Notes under the pieces: generated by a model
Database searches by the model: none
What the model was told of the DNA's origin: nothing
Seen by the model: the letters and a program-made list of their open reading frames with translations, nothing else
Assembly: GCF_000280055.1 (NCBI RefSeq)
Contig: NZ_ALAB01000019.1
Coordinates: forward strand, 1-43,112
Reading direction: 5' to 3'
Length of the DNA: 43,112 nucleotides
DNA from: Alishewanella aestuarii B11
Lineage (GTDB): Bacteria > Pseudomonadota > Gammaproteobacteria > Enterobacterales > Alteromonadaceae
Shown here: positions 1 through 9,031 of the stretch, one piece after another
Layout: every line of letters starts with the position of its first letter
How positions within the stretch are numbered: position 1 is the first letter of the stretch
Program-made: the position numbers and the translations under genes

Positions 1-656
1 TCCCATCCGATATCCAGTACTTGCCTAAACCAAGGGCCACGAAATCCGGCGTCTGTAACGATAACCGGGCTTGCAGCTTGCCGGTAGTATTGCGTGAAGG
101 CGCCTTAGAAATTGCTGATGAGTTTGGGGTTTATCTTTAGTCGCCAGGGAATGCACTTCCTCATAAAGGGTTATCGAGCGCCCCTCACATGCCAATGCGG
201 CGCGCAGCAGGAAGAACTGCTGACCGGGCTCTAAGTCTGACCAGTCGACCAAAATCACTGGCTGTGCTTGATAACCTGCAAAATATCGGGCCAGTTGCTG
301 ATAAATGTGCGGTAACTCATAAAAAAGTTGCGTATTGGAGAGCAGGCGATCAGCACTTTTTATTCGATGCTTTTCATAGGCTTGCGTGTCAAGGTTCCGC
401 CCAAGCGAAGTGACTGTGAGTTGCTGCTGGGTCGAGGCACTTAAGACTATATTTTGTAGCGCCTTGCGCCGGGCACTATGCATAGAAGGTGTGACAGCGT
501 GAATGAAATTGGTTAGGATGTGCTGAACATTCATGGCGATTCCTGATTGTTTTTTTTGGCGAAAGATCTGATCATCGAGCGCCATGAATGTTCCCTTCCT
601 ATACCAATTTATTTAATCCTTTGTTTTATCATCCTATTTCGTGGGGATACCTCAGG
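1..656 (-). mobile_element. IS4-type insertion sequence, copy 1 (partial, cut by window edge)
   Basis: Positions 1-656 appear base-for-base identical to 40405-41060, the promoter-proximal half of the complete IS copy at 39709-41060. The terminal inverted repeat ends at 656 (reading inward on the minus strand CCTGAGGTATCCCCACGA). Adjacent bases 657-664 (GTCTGACC) would be one target duplication, but the other end lies outside the window, so this cannot be tested. Same orientation as copy 2, about 40.4 kb away. A copy of the DnaA-box repeat begins about 12 bp beyond the IS end. Confidence 0.9.
25..585 (-). pseudogene. IS4-family transposase, N-terminal part (frameshifted)
   Basis: A 186-residue open frame encodes the N-terminal half of a DDE transposase of the IS4/IS10 kind, including LVDWSDLEP, which probably holds the first catalytic Asp. 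It stops early because of one extra base in the CCC run at about 67-69 (minus strand); in the next frame the protein would continue through VTDAGFRGPWF, which carries the second Asp. The remainder lies outside the window. The same extra base occurs in copy 2. Either the gene was already broken when it was duplicated, or a +1 ribosomal shift makes the full protein. The true start may be Met18 (MNVQHILTNF). Confidence 0.85.
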
Positions 657-668
657 GTCTGACCTCTG

Positions 669-693
669 ACCGGTACCGGAGTGCTGTGGATAA
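669..693 (-). repeat. DnaA-box/CCGGTACCGG intergenic repeat, arm A
   Basis: Read on the minus strand this is TTATCCACA (693-685), spacer GCACT, then CCGGTACCGG (679-670) and T. It matches the arms at 39271, 39305, 39679 and 43076. It lies between IS copy 1 and the wzi start, with the TTATCCACA end facing wzi. Adjacent bases 657-668 resemble the reverse complement of the last bases of the window. Confidence 0.9.
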
Positions 694-771
694 GTTGGGG
701 TTGTGTCGGGGGGAGGGCTTTGGTAGCATTGCCGCGTAAAATCTACTTGTACAGGACGTCAGAGTATTACT

Positions 772-2118
772 ATGCGGTTTGTTTATACAGTTGTTCTGGC
801 CTCTGCCACACTCGCGTTTTCCCCGCTGTTGCAAGCTGCACCCTGGGTAAAAACAGAAGATCAATTTCTGCAACAAAGTATTCAGTTGCTCGCTAATGCT
901 GGCCTGATTAAAACACCGGTTAATACTTGGCCGTTAATGTGGCAGCCCATTCTGCAAGACCTGGCGCAAATTGACACCCAAGGCCTCACAGATGCGCAGC
1001 TGCACGCCTATTTGCGCATAAAGTCAGCTGCGGGTTTTGCACAACAGGATCGGATTAACAGCCTTACGCTCTCTGGCAGCAATGAAGCCCTCGGCCCTCG
1101 TGGTGCCGGTAATCAGTACCAGCAAGAGGCCATGCTAAGCCTTGGTGCCGAACTAAAAGACAATAACTGGACGGCTGCGGTATACAAGCAATTCCGGCGC
1201 GATGCATACGACGCCAACAGCTTCTCTGACAACGATACCCATTGGGACGGTAGCTACGGTGCTTACACCGCGGGCAACTGGGTTATGCTGGCAGCCATTC
1301 ATCAGCAATGGTGGGGGCCGGCAATTCATAGCAGCTTTAATTTTAACAACCAGCAACGTCCGGCAAAAAGCTTACAAATAAGCCGTCTTAATCCGAATTT
1401 ACCACTACACCAAAGCCTTAGCGCACTTGGCGCCGTGCAGTTTAATCTGCAATATGGTGAATTTGCCGGCACAGCGCCAACCCGCCATGCTACCTATCTG
1501 GCGAGCCGGATTGGCTTAAAGCCCCTTACAACGCTGGAAGTTGGCCTAAGTGGGCGCAAATTACAGCCAAAGCCTGAGCAGCAGGCAATTAGCGAACCTT
1601 TTTACCAGCAACTACCGCAGCAGGATATCACTACCCTTGGCCTGGACCTGCGCTATCACCTGAATAACCAAACCGCGTTGTATGCCGAATACTCCAGCCA
1701 ACGTAGTGATGAAACGGCTAGTGGTTGGCTCGTTGGTGGCCAATACCACTTAGGTAACGAATTTGTGTTGTTGCGCTTTTTTAACGAGTACCAACATATT
1801 GCAGCCGACTACAACCAATGGTTGTTTATTCAGCCCGGCCAGATACAGGCTGCAATTAAAAATGAATGGGTAGCAGGGGTGCAAATTACTACTCCCTCGG
1901 GTGAAAGCGGCTATGTTAAATTTAGTAAAACCCGCTCACAGCTAAACCCGGCTCAACCCGAATTGTTAGTTGATCCCGCCGCTATCCACGCCGGATACCA
2001 GCGGCCTTTGTTAAGCGGTTTAGTCAGTATCGACTACCAGCTACAGCGCGCCAAGCAATATGTTGATACCACCGAACTTAACCATGCAGTCGGCGTACGT
2101 TGGGAATGGCGTTGGTAA
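772..2118 (+). CDS. wzi: Wzi-family capsule assembly outer-membrane protein
   Basis: A 448-residue protein with a signal peptide (hydrophobic residues about 4-20, cleavage after LLQA) followed by alternating aromatic/polar strands typical of an outer-membrane beta-barrel, ending in an aromatic C-terminus (VRWEWRW). Length and style fit the capsule assembly Wzi family; E. coli Wzi is a barrel lectin that anchors capsule to the cell surface. Its place just upstream of rfaH and the Wza-like gene supports a surface-polysaccharide role. The ATG at 772 begins the signal peptide directly; the Shine-Dalgarno is weak (AGGA at 753 or AGAG at 761). Composition looks host-like. Assignment is by overall pattern, without a diagnostic short motif. 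Confidence 0.75.
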   Translation: MRFVYTVVLASATLAFSPLLQAAPWVKTEDQFLQQSIQLLANAGLIKTPVNTWPLMWQPILQDLAQIDTQGLTDAQLHAYLRIKSAAGFAQQDRINSLTLSGSNEALGPRGAGNQYQQEAMLSLGAELKDNNWTAAVYKQFRRDAYDANSFSDNDTHWDGSYGAYTAGNWVMLAAIHQQWWGPAIHSSFNFNNQQRPAKSLQISRLNPNLPLHQSLSALGAVQFNLQYGEFAGTAPTRHATYLASRIGLKPLTTLEVGLSGRKLQPKPEQQAISEPFYQQLPQQDITTLGLDLRYHLNNQTALYAEYSSQRSDETASGWLVGGQYHLGNEFVLLRFFNEYQHIAADYNQWLFIQPGQIQAAIKNEWVAGVQITTPSGESGYVKFSKTRSQLNPAQPELLVDPAAIHAGYQRPLLSGLVSIDYQLQRAKQYVDTTELNHAVGVRWEWRW

Positions 2119-2220
2119 TGGCGATAAAAGCAGCAGCTGCTCACTTTAACCGATGAAAGAATTGACGCCCGATACTGTTCAGCCTTACCATCCATACCAG
2201 CAATAAGGACGCAGTAATCT

Positions 2221-2715
2221 ATGGACAATTGGTATCTTATTTACAGCAAATCGCAGCAAGAGCAGCGTGCACAACAACACCTTGCCAATCAGGGCTTTGA
2301 AAGCTTTGCCCCCCAGATCACTGTAAAAAAAATCCGTGCCGGTAAAACCGTACAGCTAACTGAGCCGCTGTTCCCGCGTTATATCTTTTTAAAGTGCCCG
2401 CAAACTCCTAACTTATCTACCATTCGAAGCACCCGCGGCGTCGCCGGGCTAGTCCGTTTTGGCGATAAACTAGCAACTGTACCCAGTTCTTTAATTAATC
2501 ACCTGTTAAAAAACCAACTGGAATTACAGCAGCAAATGCCAGTGCAGCCGTTTCAACCCGGCGATAAGTTAGAAATTCTAAATGGGCCCTTTGCCAATTT
2601 AAATGCGGTATTTCAGCAAGCTGACGGCGAACAGCGCAGTATTATTTTGCTGAATTTTTTAGGCCAGCAACTGCAACTTAGTTTGGAAAATAAAGACTTA
2701 AGCAAGCCTGCTTAA
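2221..2715 (+). CDS. rfaH: RfaH-like transcription antiterminator
   Basis: A 164-residue NusG paralogue. Residues 1-100 form the NGN domain (MDNWYLIYSKSQQEQRAQ, then PLFPRYIFLK and IRSTRGVAGLVRFG). A C-terminal KOW-like segment begins at about residue 115 (QPGDKLEILNGPFANLNAVF). RfaH proteins bind the ops sequence in the non-template strand during a pause and then suppress Rho-dependent termination and couple translation in long surface-polysaccharide operons. Here a perfect ops core lies about 120 bp downstream, so the gene sits directly before its predicted target operon. AAGGA at 2205-2209 lies 11 bases before the ATG. Ordinary NusG is unlikely given the location and ops site. Confidence 0.9.
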   Translation: MDNWYLIYSKSQQEQRAQQHLANQGFESFAPQITVKKIRAGKTVQLTEPLFPRYIFLKCPQTPNLSTIRSTRGVAGLVRFGDKLATVPSSLINHLLKNQLELQQQMPVQPFQPGDKLEILNGPFANLNAVFQQADGEQRSIILLNFLGQQLQLSLENKDLSKPA

Positions 2716-2719
2716 TACC

Positions 2720-2735
2720 AGCTGCCAACGCAGCT
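2720..2735 (+). other. Small hairpin after rfaH
   Basis: AGCTGC-CAAC-GCAGCT forms a perfect 6-bp stem with a 4-base loop, starting a few bases after the rfaH stop. No T-run follows, so it is not a convincing intrinsic terminator. It could trim the rfaH mRNA 3' end or be chance. Confidence 0.35.
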
Positions 2736-2777
2736 AAATCAGGCATTAAAACAGTAAAAACAGCAGGGCAGATAAGT

Positions 2778-2783
2778 TATACT
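2778..2783 (+). promoter_or_regulatory. Candidate -10 element of the polysaccharide operon promoter
   Basis: TATACT lies in the non-coding gap between rfaH and the Wza-like gene and would start transcription near 2790, just upstream of the JUMPStart sequence as expected. There is no good -35 hexamer at 17 bp (TAAAAA at 2755-2760), so the call is weak. Confidence 0.3.
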
Positions 2784-2808
2784 CCCGCTGTTAAAAAAGT
2801 ATGACATT

Positions 2809-2845
2809 CAGTTCTGGGGCGCCTAACTCAGGGGCGGTAGCGTGC
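2809..2845 (+). promoter_or_regulatory. JUMPStart leader with ops element (core 2833-2844)
   Basis: GGCGGTAGCGTG at 2833-2844 is a perfect match to the ops pause and RfaH-recruitment element. The bases before it (CAGTTCTGG at 2809-2817, then CTCAGGGGCGG) follow the JUMPStart pattern known upstream of enterobacterial O-antigen and capsule operons. It lies in the untranslated leader, about 48 bases before the ATG at 2893. Known biology: ops pauses RNA polymerase and loads RfaH. Inference: the operon from 2893 onward is RfaH-controlled, with RfaH supplied by the gene immediately upstream. Confidence 0.92.
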
Positions 2846-2892
2846 CTGAAGGCTGGAAAACGCATAATCAACTACAAAACGGAAGCAAGTTA

Positions 2893-5646
2893 ATGAGGTT
2901 GTCTAAAAGTTTTTTTCGCAAACTGGTTGTGAGCACCGCAGCGCTGTTTATGGCTGCCGGTGTCATGGCACAGCAACCCAGCGCAGCACAAATCGAACAG
3001 TTCAAACGTTTACCCAAGGCCCAGCAAGAGGCTTTGGCTAAACAGTACGGTTTCGATTTATCCATGATCTCCGGCACATCCAGTGCCAACCGCCTGCAAA
3101 GTCAGGATGTGGAAAAGTTGATGCCGCAGGCCGATCGCGACTCAATGCTGTTAATGCAGGCAATGGCCGATCTGGAAGACAAGCGCAAAACCCGCGAACC
3201 GGATGAAAAAGAACAATTAAAGCGTTTTGGCGAAAACCTGTTCGACGCCAATATCAGCACCTTTGCTCCGGTAGCGAATGCGCCGGTCCCAGATAATTAT
3301 CGTCTGGGGCCAGACGACACCCTGTTATTACAAGTTTACGGCAAACAAAGCAGCAACTACGAGCTGGTAGTTAACCGCGAGGGTAGCGTCAATTTACCTG
3401 ATCTCGGCCCGGTTAATGTGGCAGGTTTAACTTTTAGCCAGGCCAGCAGCCTGATCCGCAACCGTATTGCCGAAGCCAATATCGGTTTACAGGCGGCGGT
3501 CACCATGGGGCAGCTACGCACCATTAATGTCTTTATCGCTGGCGAAGCCCGTAATCCGGGTATGTATGCGGTATCGGCGCTGACTTCTGTTACTCAGGCG
3601 CTGTTTGTATCTGGCGGTGTGTCTGAAATTGGCAGCTTGCGCGATATCCGGGTAACCCGCAGTGGCCAAACTGTTGCCCGTTTCGATTTATACGACCTGC
3701 TTCTTAAAGGCAATAACGCCAACGATATTACCCTGCAGCATGGCGATGTGGTTTTTGTGGCACCAGCGGGTGCAGTAGTAGCCATCGAAGGTGAAGTACG
3801 CCGCCCCGCTTATTACGAGCTTGCTACGGGTGAAACCCTTGGCCAGTTGTTAACTATGGCTGGCGGTTTACAGGCCTCTGCTCACGTTAATGCTGTCTCA
3901 TTACAACGCTCCGGCCCCAATGGCCGCGAGCTGGTTAACCTGAACCTGACTGAGCCCTCAGCACAAAGCTTTGCTTTACGCTCTGGTGATAAATTAGTTG
4001 TACCGGTGCTTTCACAGCGCGTACGTGACCAGGTTACTATCGCCGGTGCCGTATCGCGCCCGGGCACCTATGCCTGGCGCAGTGGTATGCAACTGCATCA
4101 CCTGTTGGGTAACGTTTGGTCAGATTTACTGCATAGCACCGATACCGACTACGCCCTGATTGTGCGCCGCGTCAATAACCGTGGCGATGTTGAAGTACTG
4201 CAAATTAACCTGCTGGATGCAGTCGACAACAGCCAGTCTGGCGGTTTTACTCCGGTTAGCTTACAGCCACAAGATATCGTTTTAGTATTCCATCAGGTAA
4301 ACCTGGCTTACGAGCGCGAACAGTTAAATACATTTATTCGCAAAGCTGTGCATAACAAGCTAAGCCATTTTTCAGAAAACGTTCTACTCTCAGGCGATAT
4401 TACCGGTAATTTCTTTAAACAAATCGAAAGTAACTCCGCACTAATCGCCAGTACCCAGTTTAAGTTCGACGACAAAGAGCTGTCAGAGCAGGCGCTTATT
4501 GAAAGCTTTGTTGGCACTATGCTGCAGCAGTTATACGTTAACCCCGAGTATCTGGCGTTATCCAAGCATTTTACACGCCGCGAGCTACTATTCCCGCTGT
4601 TGCAAACCTTACGCAAGCAAAGCACCGATCAACGTGTCATCCCTATCGTATCGGTAAGTGGCGACGTAAAAGTGCCAGGCGAATACCCATTGGCACAGGG
4701 TGGTAATGTGGCGATGTTGCTGCAGGCCGCCGGTGGCTTAAATGCCTCTGCCTATTTACCACGGGCTGAACTTAGCCGCTTTCTGGCACAGCAAATTGAG
4801 CGTAACGGTGTTGAACAGCAAAATATTAATATCGACCTGGGTGCAATCCTAAGTGGTCAGCAGCAGGATCTGCAACTTACCAGCCGTGACCGCATTAATG
4901 TGTTCTCAACGCCAGACTGGTCGCAGGTACGCTTGGTTAATATTAAAGGTGAAGTACGCTTCCCAGGTACCTATCAGGTATTAAAGGGCGAAAAGCTATC
5001 CGATGTAATTAAACGTGCCGGTGGCTTTACCCGTGATGCTTATCCTTACGGCGCAGTTTTTACCCGCGAGGCCATTAAGCAACGGGAAACCGAGCAAGCC
5101 GAAAAGCTACTGGCACAGTTAAAGTCGGATGTGACCAGCCGTATTCTAACCTCTGGCCAGCCTATGACAGCGCCGGCACCATTACAAATGCTGCAAGAGC
5201 TGCAAACCCTGGAGCCGGTAGGTCGCATGGTTATCGACCTGGAGCAGATTATGCTGGGCCGTACCGACTTTGATATCGAAGTGGAGCACCGGGATAGCCT
5301 GACCATTCCTCGTACCCAAACGTCTGTGACCGTAATGGGTGAAGTGCAACACCCAGGCTCACATCGTTACCGCGCAGGTTTAAGTGTGCGTGACTACCTG
5401 GCATTAGCGGGCGGTGCCCGTAAACGCGCTGACGAAAAACGGGTATTTGTAATCCGCGCCGACGGCTCAGTAATGATCCCAAGCCAAAACCGCTGGTTTA
5501 GCGCAGCGAATGACGAACTACGCCCGGGCGATACCGTTATTATGCCACTGGATACCGAATATAAAGATGGCCTGAGTATGTGGGCGCAAGTCACCCAAAT
5601 TTTCTATCAAACTGCCGTTGCTTTGGCAGCCCTGAATTCATTCTAA
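2893..5646 (+). CDS. Wza-like polysaccharide export protein with multiple SLBB domains
   Basis: The ATG at 2893 (GGAAG at 2881-2885) is chosen over an upstream GTG at 2842 that lies inside ops; it opens directly into a signal peptide (MRLSKSFFRKLVVSTAALFM). The product is about 917 residues, far longer than E. coli Wza (about 380). A poly-export domain (DNYRLGPDDTLLLQVYG) is followed by about six SLBB repeats, each with a GEVxxPGxY-like core: IAGEARNPGMY, IEGEVRRPAYY, IAGAVSRPGTY, VSGDVKVPGEY, IKGEVRFPGTY and VMGEVQHPGSH. No lipobox Cys is visible, unlike Wza. Such proteins form the periplasm-to-outer-membrane channel. The hydrophobic C-terminus could be the membrane-inserting helix. Confidence 0.88.
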   Translation: MRLSKSFFRKLVVSTAALFMAAGVMAQQPSAAQIEQFKRLPKAQQEALAKQYGFDLSMISGTSSANRLQSQDVEKLMPQADRDSMLLMQAMADLEDKRKTREPDEKEQLKRFGENLFDANISTFAPVANAPVPDNYRLGPDDTLLLQVYGKQSSNYELVVNREGSVNLPDLGPVNVAGLTFSQASSLIRNRIAEANIGLQAAVTMGQLRTINVFIAGEARNPGMYAVSALTSVTQALFVSGGVSEIGSLRDIRVTRSGQTVARFDLYDLLLKGNNANDITLQHGDVVFVAPAGAVVAIEGEVRRPAYYELATGETLGQLLTMAGGLQASAHVNAVSLQRSGPNGRELVNLNLTEPSAQSFALRSGDKLVVPVLSQRVRDQVTIAGAVSRPGTYAWRSGMQLHHLLGNVWSDLLHSTDTDYALIVRRVNNRGDVEVLQINLLDAVDNSQSGGFTPVSLQPQDIVLVFHQVNLAYEREQLNTFIRKAVHNKLSHFSENVLLSGDITGNFFKQIESNSALIASTQFKFDDKELSEQALIESFVGTMLQQLYVNPEYLALSKHFTRRELLFPLLQTLRKQSTDQRVIPIVSVSGDVKVPGEYPLAQGGNVAMLLQAAGGLNASAYLPRAELSRFLAQQIERNGVEQQNINIDLGAILSGQQQDLQLTSRDRINVFSTPDWSQVRLVNIKGEVRFPGTYQVLKGEKLSDVIKRAGGFTRDAYPYGAVFTREAIKQRETEQAEKLLAQLKSDVTSRILTSGQPMTAPAPLQMLQELQTLEPVGRMVIDLEQIMLGRTDFDIEVEHRDSLTIPRTQTSVTVMGEVQHPGSHRYRAGLSVRDYLALAGGARKRADEKRVFVIRADGSVMIPSQNRWFSAANDELRPGDTVIMPLDTEYKDGLSMWAQVTQIFYQTAVALAALNSF

Positions 5647-5717
5647 AAAACCAGGCTTAACAATGGCATTCGGTACAGCAGGCGAGCCGAATGCCTAAAA
5701 TGCTAACAAGGAATCTT

Positions 5718-6653
5718 ATGTCTGACCAAGTTCAACAACCCGTGTCGCAGGTTGCAGACGACGAAATTGATTTACGCGAGCTTTTTAGTGCGCTATGGCA
5801 AGGTAAGTGGATAATTATCGTCACAACCTTCCTATTTAGCGTAGCTTCGGTGTTCTATGCCTTAAGCTTACCCGATATTTATAAAAGCGAAGTGACACTG
5901 GCGCCGGTATCAGAAGATTCAGGCCTTAAAATCCCCGGCCAATTAGGTGGTTTAGCTGCCCTAGCTGGCGTAAATTTAGGTGGGGCCGGTGGAGGTGATA
6001 AGACTATATTAGCACTTGAAATTTTGAAATCTCGGGATTTTCTAGGTCGGTTTATATTAGAGAATGATTTATACATACCAATTTTTGCTTCAACGGGCTG
6101 GGATTTAATAAATAATAAACTCATTATAGATCCTAAAATATATGACGAGATAAGTGCTGAATGGGTAAGAGTTATAAATCCTCCATTTAAAGCAAAACCA
6201 AGTATACATGAGGTAGTAGATAGCTTTAAGAAGAGTTTAAGTATTAGCCAAGATAAAATGACTGGAATTGTTAAACTAAGTGTAAGTCATTATTCGCCAT
6301 ACTTAGCTAAAGATATAGCAGATAAGTTAGTTTCCAGAATTAATGAAGAGATGCGAAAAAGAGATTTAGAAGAGGCTGAACTCAGTATCATTTATTTAAA
6401 CAGCCAAATTATGACAACTACCTTAGCTGATGTGAGGAATATGCTTTATTCATTGATAGAAGAGCAAACTAAAACATTAATGATAGCTAATGTAAGAAGA
6501 GAGTATGTTTTTAAAACAATAGATCCTGCAATTGTTCCTGAATTTAAAGCTAAGCCTTATAGAGCATTAATTTCTGCTTTAGGCTTCGGATTTGGTCTTT
6601 TAATAAGCATCTTTTTCTTATTAACAAAATTTTTTCTAAGCAACAGGAAATGA
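5718..6653 (+). CDS. wzz: Wzz-type polysaccharide chain-length determinant
   Basis: The start at 5718 (MSDQVQQ) has AAGGA at 5708-5712; an upstream in-frame ATG at 5691 lacks a site. The 311-residue product has the Wzz layout: a short cytoplasmic N-terminus with [19 protein letters not shown]1 at about residues 30-50, a periplasmic coiled-coil region, and C-terminal TM2 ([20 protein letters not shown]). No Walker kinase domain follows, so it is a classic Wzz rather than Wzc/Etk. It sets modal chain length of Wzy-made polymer. Base composition changes abruptly near 6000: the first 95 or so codons look host-like and the rest is AT-rich, suggesting a recombination joint inside the gene. It overlaps wecB by an ATGA. 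Confidence 0.9.
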   Translation: MSDQVQQPVSQVADDEIDLRELFSALWQGKWIIIVTTFLFSVASVFYALSLPDIYKSEVTLAPVSEDSGLKIPGQLGGLAALAGVNLGGAGGGDKTILALEILKSRDFLGRFILENDLYIPIFASTGWDLINNKLIIDPKIYDEISAEWVRVINPPFKAKPSIHEVVDSFKKSLSISQDKMTGIVKLSVSHYSPYLAKDIADKLVSRINEEMRKRDLEEAELSIIYLNSQIMTTTLADVRNMLYSLIEEQTKTLMIANVRREYVFKTIDPAIVPEFKAKPYRALISALGFGFGLLISIFFLLTKFFLSNRK

Positions 6654-7771
6654 AAACTTTAATTGTATTTGGTACCCGCCCTGAAGCCATTAAAATGGCA
6701 CCTTTGGTGCATGCATTAGCAGCGGATAGCCGATTTGAAGCTAAAGTTTGCGTTACAGCACAGCACCGTGAAATGCTTGATCAGGTTTTGGCTTTATTTG
6801 AAATTCGCCCAGACTATGACTTAAATATTATGAAAGCAGGGCAAACCCTTACAGATGTTACAACAGGAATTCTGAAAGGACTGCAACCTATTCTTTCTGA
6901 ATTTAAACCCGATGTCGTATTAGTGCATGGCGATACCGCCACGACTTTAGCAACCTCTTTAGCTGCTTACTACCAGCAAATAAAAGTAGGTCACGTTGAG
7001 GCAGGTTTACGTACAGGTAATATCTATAGCCCCTGGCCAGAAGAAGGTAATCGTAAGTTAACTGGCGCATTAGCTAGCTTTCATTTTGCCCCTACTACTA
7101 CCTCGCAACAAAACCTGTTAGCAGAAAACGTAGCGCAAGCAAGTATTAGCGTTACAGGTAACACCGTTATCGATGCTTTATTGCTAGTTAAACAAAAAAT
7201 TGAACAAAAAATAGAGCTTGCCAATATTTTAGCCAGCCGTTACCCCTTTTTAGATGTTAACAAAAAAATGATACTGGTAACCGGGCATCGCCGTGAAAGT
7301 TTTGGTGGCGGTTTTGAGCGCATTTGTGAAGCTCTGCGGCAAATTGCGGTTAACTATCCAAATTGCCAAATTGTCTATCCTGTTCACCTAAACCCCAATG
7401 TACAAGAACCGGTAAACCGTTTATTAGCTGGTTTAAGTAATGTGTTTTTAATTGAGCCACAAGACTATTTGCCTTTTGTTTATTTGATGATGCGCTCGCA
7501 CATTATTCTCACGGATTCAGGTGGTATTCAGGAGGAAGCCCCATCACTTGGTAAACCGGTGCTCGTTATGCGTGATACTACGGAGCGACCAGAGGCTGTT
7601 GCTGCCGGCACAGTCAAACTAGTAGGCACCGACGTGGGAAAAATCTTCTCTGAAGTGACTAGCCTGCTTACCAACGGCGAGGCTTACGAAAATATGAGCC
7701 GTGCGCATAACCCCTATGGTGATGGCAAAGCCTGCCAACGTATTCTTGATACACTTTTTCAAGGTAATTAG
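6650..7771 (+). CDS. wecB: UDP-N-acetylglucosamine 2-epimerase (non-hydrolysing)
   Basis: A 373-residue enzyme beginning [20 protein letters not shown], the hallmark of the non-hydrolysing UDP-GlcNAc 2-epimerases, with [19 protein letters not shown] and [19 protein letters not shown]. It converts UDP-GlcNAc to UDP-ManNAc in the cytoplasm. The wecC gene follows 3 bases later, so the pair yields UDP-ManNAcA for the repeat unit. It is distinct from the paralogue at 24514 (fnlC), which works on the L-fucosamine route. The start overlaps the wzz stop. Confidence 0.93.
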   Translation: MKTLIVFGTRPEAIKMAPLVHALAADSRFEAKVCVTAQHREMLDQVLALFEIRPDYDLNIMKAGQTLTDVTTGILKGLQPILSEFKPDVVLVHGDTATTLATSLAAYYQQIKVGHVEAGLRTGNIYSPWPEEGNRKLTGALASFHFAPTTTSQQNLLAENVAQASISVTGNTVIDALLLVKQKIEQKIELANILASRYPFLDVNKKMILVTGHRRESFGGGFERICEALRQIAVNYPNCQIVYPVHLNPNVQEPVNRLLAGLSNVFLIEPQDYLPFVYLMMRSHIILTDSGGIQEEAPSLGKPVLVMRDTTERPEAVAAGTVKLVGTDVGKIFSEVTSLLTNGEAYENMSRAHNPYGDGKACQRILDTLFQGN

Positions 7772-7774
7772 TTA

Positions 7775-9031
7775 ATGAAATTCACGTCTTTATCCGTTAT
7801 TGGTTTAGGCTATATTGGCTTGCCTACAGCCGCTGTCTTCGCGTCACGTAAAATTAAGGTAATAGGGGTTGATGTAAACCAAAAGGCTGTCGACACAATT
7901 AATCAGGGCAAAATTCATATTGTAGAACCCGATCTGGATATTGTGGTACATGCTGCGGTAACCGAGGGTTACCTGAAAGCGACAACCGCACCAGAGCCGG
8001 CAGATGCCTTTATTGTAGCAGTGCCTACCCCGTTTAAAGGTGATAACCACGAGCCGGATTTAAGCTATATAGAAGCGGCCAGCAAAGCCATCGCGCCTGC
8101 ACTGCAAAAAGGCAATCTGGTTATTTTGGAGTCGACATCACCGGTGGGTGCAACAGAGCAAATGGCTGCTTGGCTTGCCGAGGCCCGGCCAGATTTAACC
8201 TTTCCGCAAACCCACGGCGAAGACTCCGATATCCGGGTTGCCCATTGCCCTGAGCGGGTATTGCCAGGCCATGTAATGCGCGAGCTCATTGAAAATGATC
8301 GTGTAATAGGCGGTATGACGCCAAAATGCTCTGACTACGCCATAGAGCTCTACAAAACCTTTGTACAGGGTGAATGTGTGGTTACCAATGCCCGCACAGC
8401 TGAAATGGCAAAACTTACAGAAAATAGCTTCCGCGATGTAAATATTGCATTTGCCAACGAACTATCAATGATTTGTGACAAGTTAGATATTAACATTTGG
8501 GAGTTAATTAAGCTTGCAAATCGTCACCCTCGCGTAAATATCCTTCAACCTGGCCCAGGCGTTGGCGGCCACTGTATTGCGGTCGATCCATGGTTTATTG
8601 TTAGTAAAACACCTGAACAAGCAAGGTTGATTCGTACTGCTCGCGAAGTAAACGATAGCAAGCCAGAATGGGTTATTGAAAAAGTTAAAATTGCTATTTT
8701 TGATTTTCTGCAAGCCAACCCGACTAAAACTGCGAAAGATGTGACGGTTGCTTGTTATGGTTTAGCCTTTAAACCCGATATCGATGATCTGCGGGAAAGC
8801 CCTGCTTGTGCGATAGCTCAGCAAATTATCAATTTTCACCAAGGAACAGTGCTGTTAGTCGAACCTAATATCGAGTTTTTACCAGCTAAATTAAGCAACA
8901 ATGAGTTAGTGGCAGCAGACTTAGCTTATGCTAAAGCAGATATTCATATACTTTTAGTTGATCATAAAGAGTTTAAACGGCAAGGCCCGACTAACGGTTT
9001 AGTGGTAGACGCAAAAGGGATATGGTTATGA
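7775..9031 (+). CDS. wecC: UDP-N-acetyl-D-mannosamine dehydrogenase
   Basis: A 418-residue member of the UDP-glucose/GDP-mannose dehydrogenase family. N-terminal Rossmann motif [14 protein letters not shown], substrate-binding middle domain, catalytic Cys267 in [13 protein letters not shown], and a C-terminal UDP-binding domain ([16 protein letters not shown]). The [10 protein letters not shown] form and pairing with wecB indicate UDP-ManNAc oxidation to UDP-ManNAcA, a four-electron NAD-dependent step, rather than UDP-glucose oxidation, which the gene at 29803 covers. The stop overlaps the rmlB start as ATGA. Confidence 0.92.
   Translation: MKFTSLSVIGLGYIGLPTAAVFASRKIKVIGVDVNQKAVDTINQGKIHIVEPDLDIVVHAAVTEGYLKATTAPEPADAFIVAVPTPFKGDNHEPDLSYIEAASKAIAPALQKGNLVILESTSPVGATEQMAAWLAEARPDLTFPQTHGEDSDIRVAHCPERVLPGHVMRELIENDRVIGGMTPKCSDYAIELYKTFVQGECVVTNARTAEMAKLTENSFRDVNIAFANELSMICDKLDINIWELIKLANRHPRVNILQPGPGVGGHCIAVDPWFIVSKTPEQARLIRTAREVNDSKPEWVIEKVKIAIFDFLQANPTKTAKDVTVACYGLAFKPDIDDLRESPACAIAQQIINFHQGTVLLVEPNIEFLPAKLSNNELVAADLAYAKADIHILLVDHKEFKRQGPTNGLVVDAKGIWL

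Noticed and set aside
2842..2892. GTG start at 2842 for the Wza-like protein
   Set aside because: It lies within the ops element and adds residues before a perfect signal peptide; ATG 2893 has a good ribosome site.
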